64,000 nt of DNA from Flaccisagitta enflata (GCA_965153355.1 OZ231127.1:61938001-62002000); one strand, 5' to 3'. Positions 23,841-35,075 are shown, numbered from the stretch's first letter. Notes: generated by a model from the letters alone, not told the origin. Numbers and translations are program-made.

Positions 23841-24556
23841 CAGTGGACTACTGCCTTATCGGCACCTGATTTAACAGCACTTCTGATTTAGCAACCATGA
23901 TGCTTAGGTCCCAAAATTTCATAGGTTTTTACAATGTTAATTTTTCCTGATATAACAACACCTGATTTAACAGCTAAACCTGATTTACAGGTTTTATTTT
24001 TTGGTCCCGTAGAAACTTTTCACCTAATTTGACGGTATTGAAGTATATTTTGATTAATTTGACAATAAATCTATTCATGATTAATTATCATTTTAGCCAA
24101 CATTTAATATTACAAAAACTAAAAAGGTTTGAATAAAAAATTCAAACAAGTGCATGGAAAAAAGAATAAAAGAAATACAAAAATTATGGAATAAAAATGA
24201 ATATTTTTATTATTTTTGTTAAGATAGATTTAAATCAAAATGGATTTTTATATAAGTATTACAATATTCTATACTAGCTAAAAAGTTATAGTATATATAT
24301 ATAGGCAATAATTCATCATGAATATATTAAAACAAGCATATCAAAGGCTCTATCTGTAAATCTCTCGCTCTGTTTGCTAATTGCATGAATAGTTAACCAC
24401 TGAAATTCAATCAGCATATATATAGGCTAATTTGATTTTACTTCAGCTTTTTTTTCATAAGAAAATTATCAAAATGGTAATTCGATTTAATAACATTTGG
24501 ATTTAACAACCAAAATTCCCAAGTCCCTTCAAAACCGTTATATCAGGTTTCCACTG
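23841..24556. mobile_element. Tc1/mariner-like non-autonomous element (TA target duplication)
   Basis: The ends are CAGTGGACTACTGCC and, inverted, CAGTGGAAACCTGATATAAC, both flanked by TA (23839-23840 and 24557-24558). Motifs of the form CCTGATTTAACAG recur near both ends. There is no transposase frame in 716 bp. CAGTG termini and TA duplication fit the Tc1/mariner superfamily. Confidence 0.7.
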
Positions 24557-25440
24557 TATTTGTCTGCATCAAATTGTCCGATTTTGTCTCAAAACTGCTT
24601 CGTCATGTGTATCACACGCACTAATAATACTTTAATGTCATCCAGTTTTTAAGGATTGTAGACAGCGAATATGTTAAGAAAAGGGGAAAAAATTGATGAA
24701 AAAAAACGAAATCAGCAGACACTCATTTTCATGCACCAATTTCTTGATAATATCACCGACACAGTTGGAGTCTTATGGTAATTTCTTTTTTACAGGTCTG
24801 CTTGTACCTATTTGGTGCTAATATAAAAAAAATTTGCGATGTTTATTTCCATTTTATCTTGTCCTTTACAAAAATGTTGTAAAAAATGTCAGGTTACAAT
24901 GAAAACTTAGAAAAATGACAGTAAAATCCTATTACAGTTAACTCCCGCTATAAAAATATTTTTTTCCCATTTTTTAGTTGTAATGTACTCATATGCATCT
25001 TGCAAGATGTTATCAAGCGATTTTTTCTCAAAGGGATATTAGCAACTAGGGTTAAATGCACTAAATCAAATGTTTATTGGCCGTTTTATTTTTGTTTTCA
25101 GTAAAATCATCATTTTCCCTCATTAGAAATGCGAAATTTGGATCAAAATTCAGACCAGAGCTTCCAAGCAACATCTACCAACATCACCTAAAATTTCATG
25201 AAATTTGGAAGTCATTAAAATGCATATGCTCATGCAAATTAGCCGTTTAGACTAATTTGCATATTAGAATTCAACCTTTGACAGGCAGGCCACATTGAGC
25301 CGCAAGGAGAAAATGGATGAGGTAAACGGCATTCAATTATATATCCGACTTTGTTCCTTTGAAAAAATTCCAGATACTTACAGGAATATTTAGGCATTGG
25401 TTGACAAAAAAAAATGCAGACAAATCAAACCCACTGCCGG
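24557..25440. other. AT-rich intergenic DNA, nothing recognised
   Basis: No supported exon or RNA gene. 25190-25260 contains AAATTTGGAAGTCATTAAAATGC and TGCATATGCTCATGCAAATT, short self-complementary AT-rich motifs. 25090-25250 resembles the anonymous repeat text around 62.9 kb. Confidence 0.3.
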
Positions 25441-25640
25441 TGTCTACCATAAGGTTGGAATTTGAGCTCTGGACCTGGGATTCAAGCTCGAGACTGATTT
25501 GGGCTTGAGGCTGCGATTTGAGCTTTGAAGCCAGGGGGGGAGGGATGTAGAAGGAGGAGAAGGAGAAGGAGGAGGAGAAAGTTTCCCATATGTGGGAAAG
25601 CATAGGTCATCGGCCACTTCGGGGCCTCTGCCCAAAAAGT
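25440..25640 (-). mobile_element. Family B element, partial copy
   Basis: It contains minisatellite units on the opposite strand (GGGATTCAAGCTC/GGGCTTGAGGCTG), an A/G tract, then GCATAGGTCATCGGCCACTT and CGGGGCCTCTGCCCAAAAA. These match the right arm of the 30.6-31.1 kb copy. Only one arm is present. Confidence 0.65.
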
Positions 25641-26067
25641 GTTTTTATGATGCTGCAGTTGGTATTGTTTGTGTGCGAGTGTGTTGGAGGGGGTTTGGGG
25701 GTGTGGTTGGGGTGAGGCAACGACATTGTGACCCCACGTCACTTGTTTTGGTTTCATTTGGATATGTGTGTTGGTGTCTTTTGTCAATGAGTCAGCCAGT
25801 CAGTTACTTTTGAATAATGGCTGTCTTATAACACATTTGCCAAATGCTAGTGGAGATAGGTTTTTAAATGCCCTTGCCCCCCCCTCCCCCTCGTGACTAG
25901 CCCTAATCTAGCCGCTGTTTATGTAACTCTTTCAAATGCAGGGAAAGAGAACAAGTGCCATTAAATAAAACGCTGGTAGATTTATGACAAGTTGAAAGAA
26001 GTGAAAAAAAATTGGGGACCAATTTTCACCAAATTTTTAGAATAGTTGTAGAATGCATATACACATA

Positions 26068-26412
26068 CCGTATTTTTTCCATTTATCGCCCCCCCTCCAA
26101 TTAACGCCCCCCCCTCTTTCTGCTCCTCAGAATAATGATTTGAGGGAAGATGAAGAAGTGAATGACCATTGAAAGAGAAATGATTTTGCTTATTTCAGTG
26201 TCTATTATCAGGGATTGAATAGAAAACAAGCAAAAAATATCACTCTGATACATTTAATATCACATTTCTGATATTCTAAATAGCATTCATTGTAAAAAAC
26301 ATAGGAAAAGAGAATGTTTATGAATCAAAAGGGGGCGCTTATTGGAGAGTAGAATGACAATATTTTTTTCCAATTTCAAAAGCGCCCGGGGCGCTAATTA
26401 GAAAAAATACGG
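26068..26412. mobile_element. MITE with CCGTATTTTTTCC inverted ends
   Basis: Left end CCGTATTTTTTCCATTTATC, right end complementary (AATTAGAAAAAATACGG), each flanked by TA. GC-rich blocks CGCCCCCCCTCC and GCGCCCGGGGCGC sit just inside. 345 bp, no coding capacity. Confidence 0.75.
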
Positions 26413-26818
26413 TATATCCTTATTAATCTAACATACATTGATGTATTTTTCCAGCTGTCAAAAAATATTTGAACTTGAAAAGCTGATCTATTGTTGAAAA
26501 TAAAAGTTTTTAACTATTTTCTATTATCTTTTTGCTATAAAATCTTTATAATTCTTAAAATTAGTTATAAGTTGTATATTTATTCATCAATTTATTATGA
26601 CTACCTTTATTTCATATTTGTCCTGCTTTGATAGACTATTGAAATATTCTTAACTAAAAAAATATTCAAAAAATAACATTTTTTGACAAAAAAAATTAGA
26701 AAAAATCTCTAAAAATCTTTAAAAATCTAAAAATTTTTATCAGTTAAATATTCTTCATATTGAATAACATACTGCTGAATAAATACAACAAGGTTTTGAA
26801 AAACTTTGTCATTATTTC

Positions 26819-27149
26819 AGGGGTGTATATAATTGAGCGGCTTTTAATTTTAATTCTATTCCCCCCCCCTGCCTTTGATTTTCTTTCCCGCGACACGTCG
26901 CATCGCGTGTCAAAATTTATGATTTTCTTCCCCACAAAGCAATAAAACAGTATATATTAGGTTTAAATAGTGTTAAATTGTGTTGTAGTAATCAAATATT
27001 ATCTTTTGGTACTACCAAAAGTGTTTACTCTTCAAAAATTTTCTTTTTTCTTTTTTTCAAGCTTTTGATTTTCTTCCCCATCTCCAAACCCTTTGATTTT
27101 TTTCCCCCCCTGCCGGGGGGGGGAATGCTCAACTTTATACACGCCAACA
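26819..27149. mobile_element. Probable MITE with GGTGTATATAATTGAGC-like ends
   Basis: Left GGGGTGTATATAATTGAGCG and right GCTCAACTTTATACACGCC are inverted copies with small indels. Inside each end are C-tract plus TTTGATTTTCTTTCCC motifs. No clear target duplication seen. Confidence 0.5.
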
Positions 27150-27414
27150 TTATTTTTTTAGTGAAATAGGTAAAAATGTGTAGAAAAGAAAAATAGTTTT
27201 TTTTAAGAGAAAAATAGCTGTAACTTTTTAAATTTTTTGAGATTTTGCATTAATTTTTTTTGCTACTCACATGAAAAAATATATGCTAGCACATGAATTC
27301 ATTGTTTTTAAAGAAAAAAATTTAAAAAATTTTTGACCTTGGTGAAACTGAACTGTCACGATAATTTTCATCGTGTCATATCAATTTAAATATCAATTTA
27401 AATAATTTGATAAA

Positions 27415-27472
27415 TTTTATCTTTTTTTTAGAATATGATCTGACAGATCATATTCTAGAAAAAAGATAAAAT
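27415..27472. repeat. Near-perfect hairpin of about 58 bp
   Basis: ATTTTATCTTTTTTTTAGAA and TATGATCTGA on the left pair with TCAGATCATATTCTAGAAAA and AAGATAAAAT on the right, with almost no loop. It lies 14 bp upstream of a family A element. Confidence 0.8.
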
Positions 27473-27485
27473 GATGAATTCATGA

Positions 27486-27676
27486 TTTTTAGTTGTGTGC
27501 TACGCGACTCTACACCCCGCTTTGTCCGTCCATTGGTCCGTCCTTCACACTTTACTTTTTTTTTTTGTTTTAGCGGTTTTTGGCCTCACTGCTCCTGCCC
27601 AAGTGATCAAGTGACCTCAAATACAGCCCCTGCCCACCCGCACGCAACTGGGGTAGCTGTGTATCCGGCCTTGTTT
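27486..27676 (+). mobile_element. Family A (GTCY) element, CACCCCG subtype
   Basis: TTTTTAGTTGTGTGCTACGC, then GACTCTACACCCCGCTTTGT, CACACTTTACTTTTT, GCGGTTTTTGGCCTCACTGC, CCCACCCGCACGCAACTGGG and GTGTATCCGGCCTTGTTT. This is the clearest full copy of the subtype with TCTACACCCCG after the hairpin. Confidence 0.85.
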
Positions 27677-27787
27677 AAAAAAAATCTTATTTATAGATTG
27701 AATTATTTATTTATTTGTATTGAGAATCATTTATGTCAGAAAAATTGAGAGAAAAAAAAGGAAAATTAGCCTCCATTCCCTGACTTG

Positions 27788-27932
27788 TCTTTTGTGAAAT
27801 TTTTAATCTGTCTCTGAATGCTTAGATTTGCATTTTTAAAAACATGGCCCTGTTCTAAAGACATATAAGAAGGGGCCATGTTCTTAAAAATGCAAAAAAA
27901 ATTGCATTCAGAGAGAGATTAAGAATTTCACG
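27788..27932. repeat. Foldback repeat of about 145 bp
   Basis: Left arm GTGAAATTTTTAATCTGTCT, CTGAATGC, TTTGCATTTTTAAAAACATG and GCCC. The right arm is its mirror complement (GGGGCCATGTTCTTAAAAAT, GCATTCAG, AGAGAGATTAAGAATTTCAC). Related half-copies appear near 29030-29270. Confidence 0.75.
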
Positions 27933-28091
27933 CAAAACGATTTTCCAAATTTGCTGTTCCTGTGCACTGCCACCTGTCTGTTAGTCTTGCTTTCTCTGCC
28001 TGTGCCTGTGCCTCATAATTCTCATTCTTTGTTGTTTTTCTTGGGTCTGTTTCTATTTGTGTCTCTCTCTGTTTCTATGTCTGTGTGTCAG

Positions 28092-28094
<3 letters not shown>

Positions 28095-28181
<87 letters not shown>
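28095..28181. repeat. (TC)n microsatellite
   Basis: About 86 bp of uninterrupted TC. Flanks to 29770 are AT-rich with T/C tracts (28800-28910, 29515-29585) and ATA/ATT trinucleotide runs (28520-28600). I see no gene. Confidence 0.95.
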
Positions 28182-28184
<3 letters not shown>

Positions 28185-29786
28185 TTTCATCAATAAGCAC
28201 GTTTTAACGTTTGCGAAAAAGAGTGCCCTGATTTCTAATCGTCAAATCCTGCGGGAAATTGCCATTTCATTAGTCAGTCACTAAGAAAGCAAAGAAACGT
28301 TTTCACTATGGTATGTTGTCTCATAATAATTCAATTCTGAACTTTTTGGAAAAGATGCGAAGAGATACCGAGGAGGCACGTGACTTAGTTCCGTAATTGT
28401 CCTGTCTTTTTTTTTTTTTGCCTCTTATTTACTTTTTTTACATGCCTATGTAGTAGTTTGTTGAAAGTTGCGATTGTTGGTTGCATTGTCGCATTTTGTT
28501 ATGACGAATATGAACACAATAACATTAATAATAATAAGATAATAATAGTAATAATAGTAATAACACTAGTGATTAATAATAACAATAATAATACCAGTGA
28601 TTAATAGTTGGTACAGATATTTTTGGGAAGCCCCATTCACGCGAATACGCAGTGTAGGCGTATACGGCAGAGTGAAAATTGGTCGGATTTGGAAATAACG
28701 GGAAAAATCAATGTTAAACAATCAACCTCAACAGCAATTCAACTCAAAAGCAAACTCAACGAACTATGAAGAAAAAAACAAAACTTCCTATCTCTTTTCC
28801 TTTCTTTTTTTTTTCTTTCGTTCATTCTTTCTTTCATTCTTTGTTTTTTTCCTTCTTTCTCCTCTTCTTTCTTCCTCCCTCTTTTCTAATTTTTTTTTTT
28901 TTTCTAGTTTTCTTTTTATGTCGGGGTGCAAACAAAGACAAAATTTGATCAGTCAACACATTTTTCTGCAATATCATACACATTGTTAATTTGCATATTC
29001 TATTAATGAAAAATGGTAATAAGTTTATGTTTAAACTATTTTTGCATTAAAAATCATTTTTGTTTTTAAAGTAACTGTGAAATGTAGGGATAATGGTAAG
29101 AAAGAAAAAAAGGGGTTTTTAAGGCAAATTTTTTTTTACAATCTAACATGTCTTGGGTAAAATTATAATTTTGCACAGAGATTCAAAAATCATATTTTTT
29201 AAAAAACGGCGTCTTTCTAAAAACTTAAAAATGCAAAATTTTGCATTCAGAAGCAGAATTATAATTTTACAATACAACGTTCTAAACTTTTCCTCTCCTT
29301 TTTTTTTATTTTATTGAATAACTTTGGTCTTTATGAACATACAATAGAAACTTGTTGTTTGATAATTATTTCCTAATATTCTTAAAAAAATTATGAGTAT
29401 AAAAATTTTTATTTCAAAATTCATCACCTTCAAAGATAGCTTAATATAATAGTTTATTGTGACTGAAAACCAAATTTTGTCTTCGTTTTAACCCCGACTT
29501 ATCTTATTATCTCTCCTTTTCTCTTTCTTTCTTTCCTTTTTTTTTTTCCTTTTTTCTTCCTTTCTTCCTTTCTTTCTCTCTTTTTTGTTATCATTTTTTG
29601 TGTCTTATTACTGCATTGCACCCATAGCTTATTTGTAAACCTTCCGACGAGTCCTATTGTAAATCGTCATTTCCCCCACACATGTTCGGAGAAAATCTAT
29701 TCATCATCCCCCAATTTAAACACATCTGAAGAAGTTTTCTAGCAAGCAGCGCGCCTTTTCCAACTCTAAGTCTAAATTATTTCATG

Positions 29787-29846
29787 TCTGTCTCTGTCTC
29801 GGTCTGTCTGTCTGTCTGTCTCTTTTTTTTTTTCTCTCTCTCTCTG

Positions 29847-29921
<75 letters not shown>
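29787..29921. repeat. (GTCT)n/(TC)n microsatellite
   Basis: GTCTGTCTCTGTCTC units merge into about 55 bp of TC. The frame on the minus strand is an artefact. Confidence 0.95.
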
Positions 29922-29924
<3 letters not shown>

Positions 29925-30268
29925 AACGAATAGAAATTGACGCAGTGCACCTAACTCGTTTTGACTGTACAGTTGAGCTTCACTAGAGCGTATGTAAAAT
30001 GATTGAATAAAAATATCCCTTGTAATGAAGTTGCTTTTGTACCCTATTGCCAAAATAGAAATGACTGCAACATTTTTATGGGACTGTAGATTGTATGCCT
30101 TGTGGGCATGCCTTATGAGCGGGTGCGTTCTAACGGTGCTCCACTGTTCCTATAAAATTCCACATTCAGGCCTATACTCATGGAGTTATTAAAAACTGCG
30201 CTTTCTACCACCGAAAGAAAGTAAAAAGAGCGGGATATTAAACTCGGACGTTTGTGTTGCAAAACAAG

Positions 30269-30520
30269 ATGTGGGGAGGGCCGGAAGGATCGTCATTCCA
30301 CACAAAAATCATTTTGAAAACAGTGCCCACTCCATACGCCGGGACCATGACGCTTAATGGCGACACCGGCGCCGCATCATCGACTCATGAAAATAAAGAA
30401 GTGACATCAGACTGTCGAGAAGACGAATCGGGGAACACTTCCTGGCGAGCAAAACTCATGCCGACGAGGTTTCGTTCAATGATATCGCACGCTCGATCGC
30501 GCACAGTAATGACAGCTGAG
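30269..30520 (+). CDS. PKA regulatory subunit type II-like, first coding exon (likely start ATG 30509)
   Basis: The exon ends GTAATGACAGCTGAG/GTGAGA. ATG 30509 codes MTAE, which continues in phase 0 into VPANIGDALQ at 35779. This matches the N-terminus of animal RII subunits, where a short M-S-x-E/Q-I-P precedes the docking helices, so 30509 is the best start. The same frame is open upstream to ATG 30269 (MWGGPEGSSFHTKIILKTVP...) with no stop, which would add 80 residues of no recognised family. That could be an alternative isoform, 5' UTR, or unrelated. The 5.3-kb intron that follows is mostly transposons. Confidence 0.6.
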
Positions 30521-30600
30521 GTGAGACGGTTGTTGTGGTTTAAAATTTTCAACTTGTTAAGTCTCTACTTGATGTCAATTTCATTGATATACTGAAAAAA

Positions 30601-31120
30601 GGTGGTCAGCGGTATCCGTGCCCTGCTTAAGTAGGTTGAGGTTTAAGTTGAGGGGGGAGCGGCCCCGAAGGGGTTGATGACCTATGCTTTCACACATATG
30701 GGGAATTTTCTCCTCCTTCTTCTCCGCACCCCCCCTCCCCCAGCCTCCAGGCCCATATCTCAGCCTGGAGGCCCATATCCCAGCCTGGAGGCCCAAATCC
30801 CAGTCTTGAGGCTCAAATCCCATCCTCAAGGCCAAAATCTCAACCCCAAGGCCCAGATTCCAGTCATGAGGCCCAAATCCCTAGAGAGTGGAATCTGGGC
30901 CTTGGGGTTGAGATTTTGGCCTTGAGGATGGGATTTGAGCCTCAAGACTGGGATTTGGGCCTCCAGGCTGGGATATGGGCCTCCAGGCTGAGATATGGGC
31001 CTGGAGGCTGGGGGGAGGGGGGGTACGAAGAAGAAGAAGAAGGAGGAGAAGAAGGAGGAGAAAATTCCCCATATGTGTGAAAGCATAGGTCATCGACCCC
31101 TTCGGGGCCGCTGCCCAAAA
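30601..31120. mobile_element. Family B element forming a 0.46-kb palindrome (in PKA intron 1)
   Basis: It begins GGTCAGCGGTATCCGTGCCC. The arms 30655-30861 and 30890-31118 are near-perfect reverse complements, including GCATAGGTCATCGACCCC, a C/T or A/G tract, and five GGCCCATATCCCAGCCT-like units. The loop is about 28 bp. It lies about 80 bp inside the intron. Confidence 0.85.
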
Positions 31121-31575
31121 ACGAATAACTACTATATGCTAATTAGACCTCATTTGCATATTGTGGTTTTGCATTATCGCTTATAACATGTATGTCTCCT
31201 ATAGTGGATTAGTAAAATTCATAGCTAATATATATTTTATTCTTTGAAATGGTTCTAAATGATTACTTTTAAAGACGTTTCTATTCTTCCAAGGCTCTTT
31301 TTTTTACGCTTTTTAAGGCTTTCAAAGCCCTTTTTGGGCTACCTAGGCTAATTCCAAAATATCCTGGGTTCACTTAAACATCAGATAATATTATCAGAAC
31401 TTTATAATTTTAACAACAATATTTTTGAAAAAGTTGAAAGAAAAGCCATACTCATTGCCATTTCCGGCACAAAAAATTGACCAGAATGATAATCATATTC
31501 TTTCCTAAAAATATAGTCTCACCTATACGTCCAATACGGTCAGGATCAAATATTTCAATTCCAAGGGTTTGAATA

Positions 31576-31867
31576 AACAAGGCCAACACCTATTAGTCCC
31601 GTGTGGGACATAAGTAACTTAGGATGACTTAAAATGACTTAAAATGACTTATTAAGACATAAAATGATGTAAAATGACATAATTGACTAAATTGGCCTAA
31701 TTGACTTAAGTGACTTAATTTAACTTAAAATAACTTAAAATGACTTAGAATAACTAAAAATGACCTAAAATGACTACAAATGATTAAAAAAAGTAAAGTT
31801 TGAGGGACCGACGGACCGACAGACGGACGGAAAAAGCGGGTTGTAGAGTCGCGTGCACGCGACTAAA
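31576..31867 (-). mobile_element. Family A element with AAGTCATTTT minisatellite
   Basis: Read on the minus strand: TTTTTAGTCGCGTGCACGCG, TCTACAACCCGC, (GTCC)n, then about 16 AAGTCATTTT-like 10-bp units, ending TGTTGGCCTTGTTTATT. It is the mirror of the copy at 36987-37380. Confidence 0.8.
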
Positions 31868-32072
31868 AACAAGTGAGGCGGGTCGCAATGTTGTTGAAGG
31901 CGGGTGGGTAGGGGCGTCCAACCCCCATCCACAACCAAACCCCTACTTACACAACATACAAAAAAAAGTGTTGGAAACGCTTGTTTTTCTATTTTCGACT
32001 CCATCATTACGGACCAATGGACCAACAAACGGACAAAGCCTCTTATAGAATTGCGTGTCTGCAACTAAAAAG
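31868..32072 (-). mobile_element. Family A (GTCY) element
   Basis: Minus-strand CTTTTTAGTTGCAGACACGC, TATAAGAGGCTTTGTCCG, GTTGGTCCGTAATGATGGAG and CCCACCCGCCTTCAACAACA. It abuts the element on each side. Confidence 0.75.
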
Positions 32073-32262
32073 TGATGCGGGGTCACAACATTGTCGTGGA
32101 CGGGTGGACAGGGGCAGCCAACCCCCAGCCACAACCAACGCCCTACCTAACACAGACACATGTACACAAAAAGCTTCTAAAAAATTTGTTTTCCCACAAC
32201 GGATAGCTGGATGGACGTACGGACGGACCAAGCCTCTTACAGAATTGCGTGTCCGCAACTAT
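32073..32262 (-). mobile_element. Family A (GTCY) element
   Basis: Minus-strand TATAGTTGCGGACACGCAAT, TCTGTAAGAGGCTTGGTCCG and a body ending CCACCCGTCCACGACAATGT. It directly adjoins the preceding copy in the same orientation. Confidence 0.75.
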
Positions 32263-32548
32263 AAATGGATCTTACTGAATTCAGTGACCATTAGCAAGAA
32301 AAAATAATCAAAAATGTCGCCAAGCAGAGCTTTTTTCCCAATTTACCTGGCTATGTGAGAGCCTTTCACTGAGAGGTGTTACAGTCACACCGCGCTGTAA
32401 CGGACCTAAAAGTTAGAAAATTGTTTTCCTTTTTGAACTTTTTTTATATTCTGTCAAGGGTGATAACAGTAATCCATCCATGATATATAAACTGTAAAAT
32501 AAGTTAGTCTCTTGGCGTCTGATATTGCGTGAATCAACTGTATGACTG

Positions 32549-32737
32549 AACAAGGCCGGATACACGGCTACCCCAATCGCGTGCGGGTGCGCAGGGGCCG
32601 TATAAGAGGTCACTTGATCAATTGGGCAGGAGCAGTGAGGCCGAAGACCGCAAAAAAAACAAAAAAGTAAAGTGTAACGGACCGACGGACGGACCGACAG
32701 AGCGGGGTGTAGAGTCGCGTAGCACGCGACTAAAAAC
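32549..32737 (-). mobile_element. Family A (GTCY) element, CACCCCG subtype
   Basis: Minus-strand TTTTTAGTCGCGTGCTACGC, GACTCTACACCCCGCTCTGT, (GTCC)n, CACTTTAC, CCTCACTGCTCCTGCCCAAT and GTGTATCCGGCCTTGTT. It is very similar to 27486-27676. Confidence 0.85.
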
Positions 32738-32992
32738 GGACGCAGAATTCGTTGCGCAAACGCAACCTTATCCCCTGGCTTCGATTATTCATCGCTATCG
32801 TCACTGAGTCCTTTGGGAAAACAGTTTTTGTTTGGCGGTGGATGACTGCGCAAAATGATTGAATACTTGAATTCGAGATGGGTTTGCTGATGTCATTGCT
32901 AGTAAAACTTTGGAGTAACCCAGGCCAGGGCCGGGGTGTCCATACAGTACGCATCTTTTCTTTCTTTCTCAGTTTCTGTCATTCTTTCCTCT

Positions 32993-33176
32993 TTTTAGTC
33001 GCGGACTAGCGACTCTATAAGAGGCTTTGTCCGTCCATCCGTCCGTTGGTCGGTCGGTCCGTCTGTCGGTCGGTCCGTCCGTTGGTCCGTCACGCTTGAG
33101 TCGAAAAGTGGGAAAACGCGCATTTCCGCCCCTGCCCACCCGTCCGCGACTGGTATTGGCCGTGTATCCGGCCTTA
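32993..33176 (+). mobile_element. Family A (GTCY) element
   Basis: CTTTTTAGTCGCGGACTAGC, GACTCTATAAGAGGCTTTGT, a long GTCC/GTCGGTCC block, GAGTCGAAAAGTGGGAAAAC, CCCACCCGTCCGCGACTGGT and GTGTATCCGGCCTTATT. The 5' GTCGCGGAC is the reverse complement of its own 3' GTCCGCGAC. Confidence 0.85.
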
Positions 33177-33208
33177 TTTCTCTTTCATTCTTCTAATCTT
33201 TCTCCTGA

Positions 33209-33384
<176 letters not shown>

Positions 33385-33681
33385 TGAGAATTATCGAAAG
33401 TACAAGTTAAGTTGTTGGTTGGATAAAAGAAAGGAATTGTTTCATAAAATAGTATTTTAATCTATGTAATGACTAGTTTAAAGCATGTCATATCTTTGGT
33501 TCCACTTTCTCAGTGGTAGATAGGCCACGGCTGTCATCAGATACTAAATAGTTGAACCCTGCAATAACGTATGCCAAATAGAGCCCTTTCTTTTCACGAC
33601 TTTCGAGAGAGAAATCATCCCAGAGCGCTATAATTTCAAAATGACAATTTTTGAAATCTGATTGCCAACGCAGATTCCTGA

Positions 33682-35075
33682 TAAACAAGGCCATGCGGGA
33701 CATAGATAACTTAAATGACTTATATTGAGTTATTGACTTTAAAGATGACTAAAATTACTTACGTGTTCAGTTACCCCAATACATTTTGTGCATTACGCAC
33801 TTTTAAGGGTTTTAGCCAGAGAACAACAAATCTTTTCAATCATATCAGATAACATGACTTGAATAGACTTGAAACAACTTAAATGTCTAAATTCGGCCAG
33901 GAACCTCGATGGAGAAAATCTCAATTTTAAGGGTTATGAAAACAAAAATGGACCCATCCAAGATTTTTGCACAGGGGACCTAAAAAGGCTGTAGAACAAG
34001 ATTCTGATGTTCATTTTGACCTAATTTGATCAAAAAAAAAAAAAAAAAAGAAATGGGTTTTAGTGCCAAAAACAGCTATTTTTCCTAAGAAAATAGCATT
34101 AAAATGCTCAAAAATGAAGAAATGACCTAAGAATAAAAAAAATGCTCAAAACTGATGATTTGGAACAGTTTCTGCTGTCAGTATGAATTTCATCGATTTA
34201 CTTAAAAAACATGGCCGTGATAAGCGAAAAACGCAAAACCGCAATATGCAAATGAGATCAAAGTGCGGTTTTTGCAAAGTATAATTTTTTTAGCAAAGAA
34301 CAGTAAAAAACATTTTTTTTTTATAGAAGCTAAACACAATCAAAAATTGAGTTCTTACCTTTCCAAAGCCATTTTTTGCAAAAACCGCACTCTGACCTCA
34401 TTTGCATATTGCGGTTTTGCGTTTTTCGCTTATCACGGCCATGTTTTTTTAAGTGAATCGATGAAATTCATACTGGCAGCATATTTTACCCTAAGAACTT
34501 GTTCCAAAACATCAGTTTTGACAATTCTTTAATTTTTAGGTCATTTTTGAGCATTTTAATGCTATTTTTGAACCTCATAGACCGATTCAAAATTGTTCTA
34601 GAGTCACTTAAATATCAATTACTATTGGGAATTTGTTTCTGTAAAAAAAAAAGTCAAAAACATTTCATTTAATACCATTTTTTTAGGAAAAATAGATGTT
34701 TTTTGCAATAAAAACCGTTTCTTTTTTTTTTTTTTTTTTTGCTCAAGTTAGGTCAAAATGAACATCAGAATCTTGTTCTACAGCCTTTTTAGGACCCCTG
34801 TGCAAAAATCTGGGATGGGTCCTTTTTTTTTTTGTTTTTTCTTTAAAGAATTTTGCAAGTGAGAATTCTGGCCGAATTGACCTGATTGACTAAAGTGACT
34901 TAATACAGCTTAATATGACTTAAAATGACTTAGAATGTCTTACAATGGCATTTGGGAAGGAGCTGTGAGCCCAAAAAGCTTGAAAACGCCGAAAACGTAA
35001 AAAGGGGACCGACCAACTGTTAAACGGACAACCGACAAAGCGGGGTGTAGAGTCGCGAAGCACGCGACTAAAAAG
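33682..35075 (-). mobile_element. Long family A element containing a nested 0.9-kb palindrome
   Basis: Minus-strand start TTTTTAGTCGCGTGCTTCGC, GACTCTACACCCCGCTTTGT, then AAGTCATTTT-like units (about 34875-34950). The same units reappear at 33705-33760 before the end CATGGCCTTGTTTATC. Between them lies a foldback insert (33945-34840): GGACCCATCCAAGATTTTTGC to GCAAAAATCTGGGATGGGTCC, and AACCGCAATATGCAAATGAG to CTCATTTGCATATTGCGGTT near the centre (about 34318). Confidence 0.75.
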
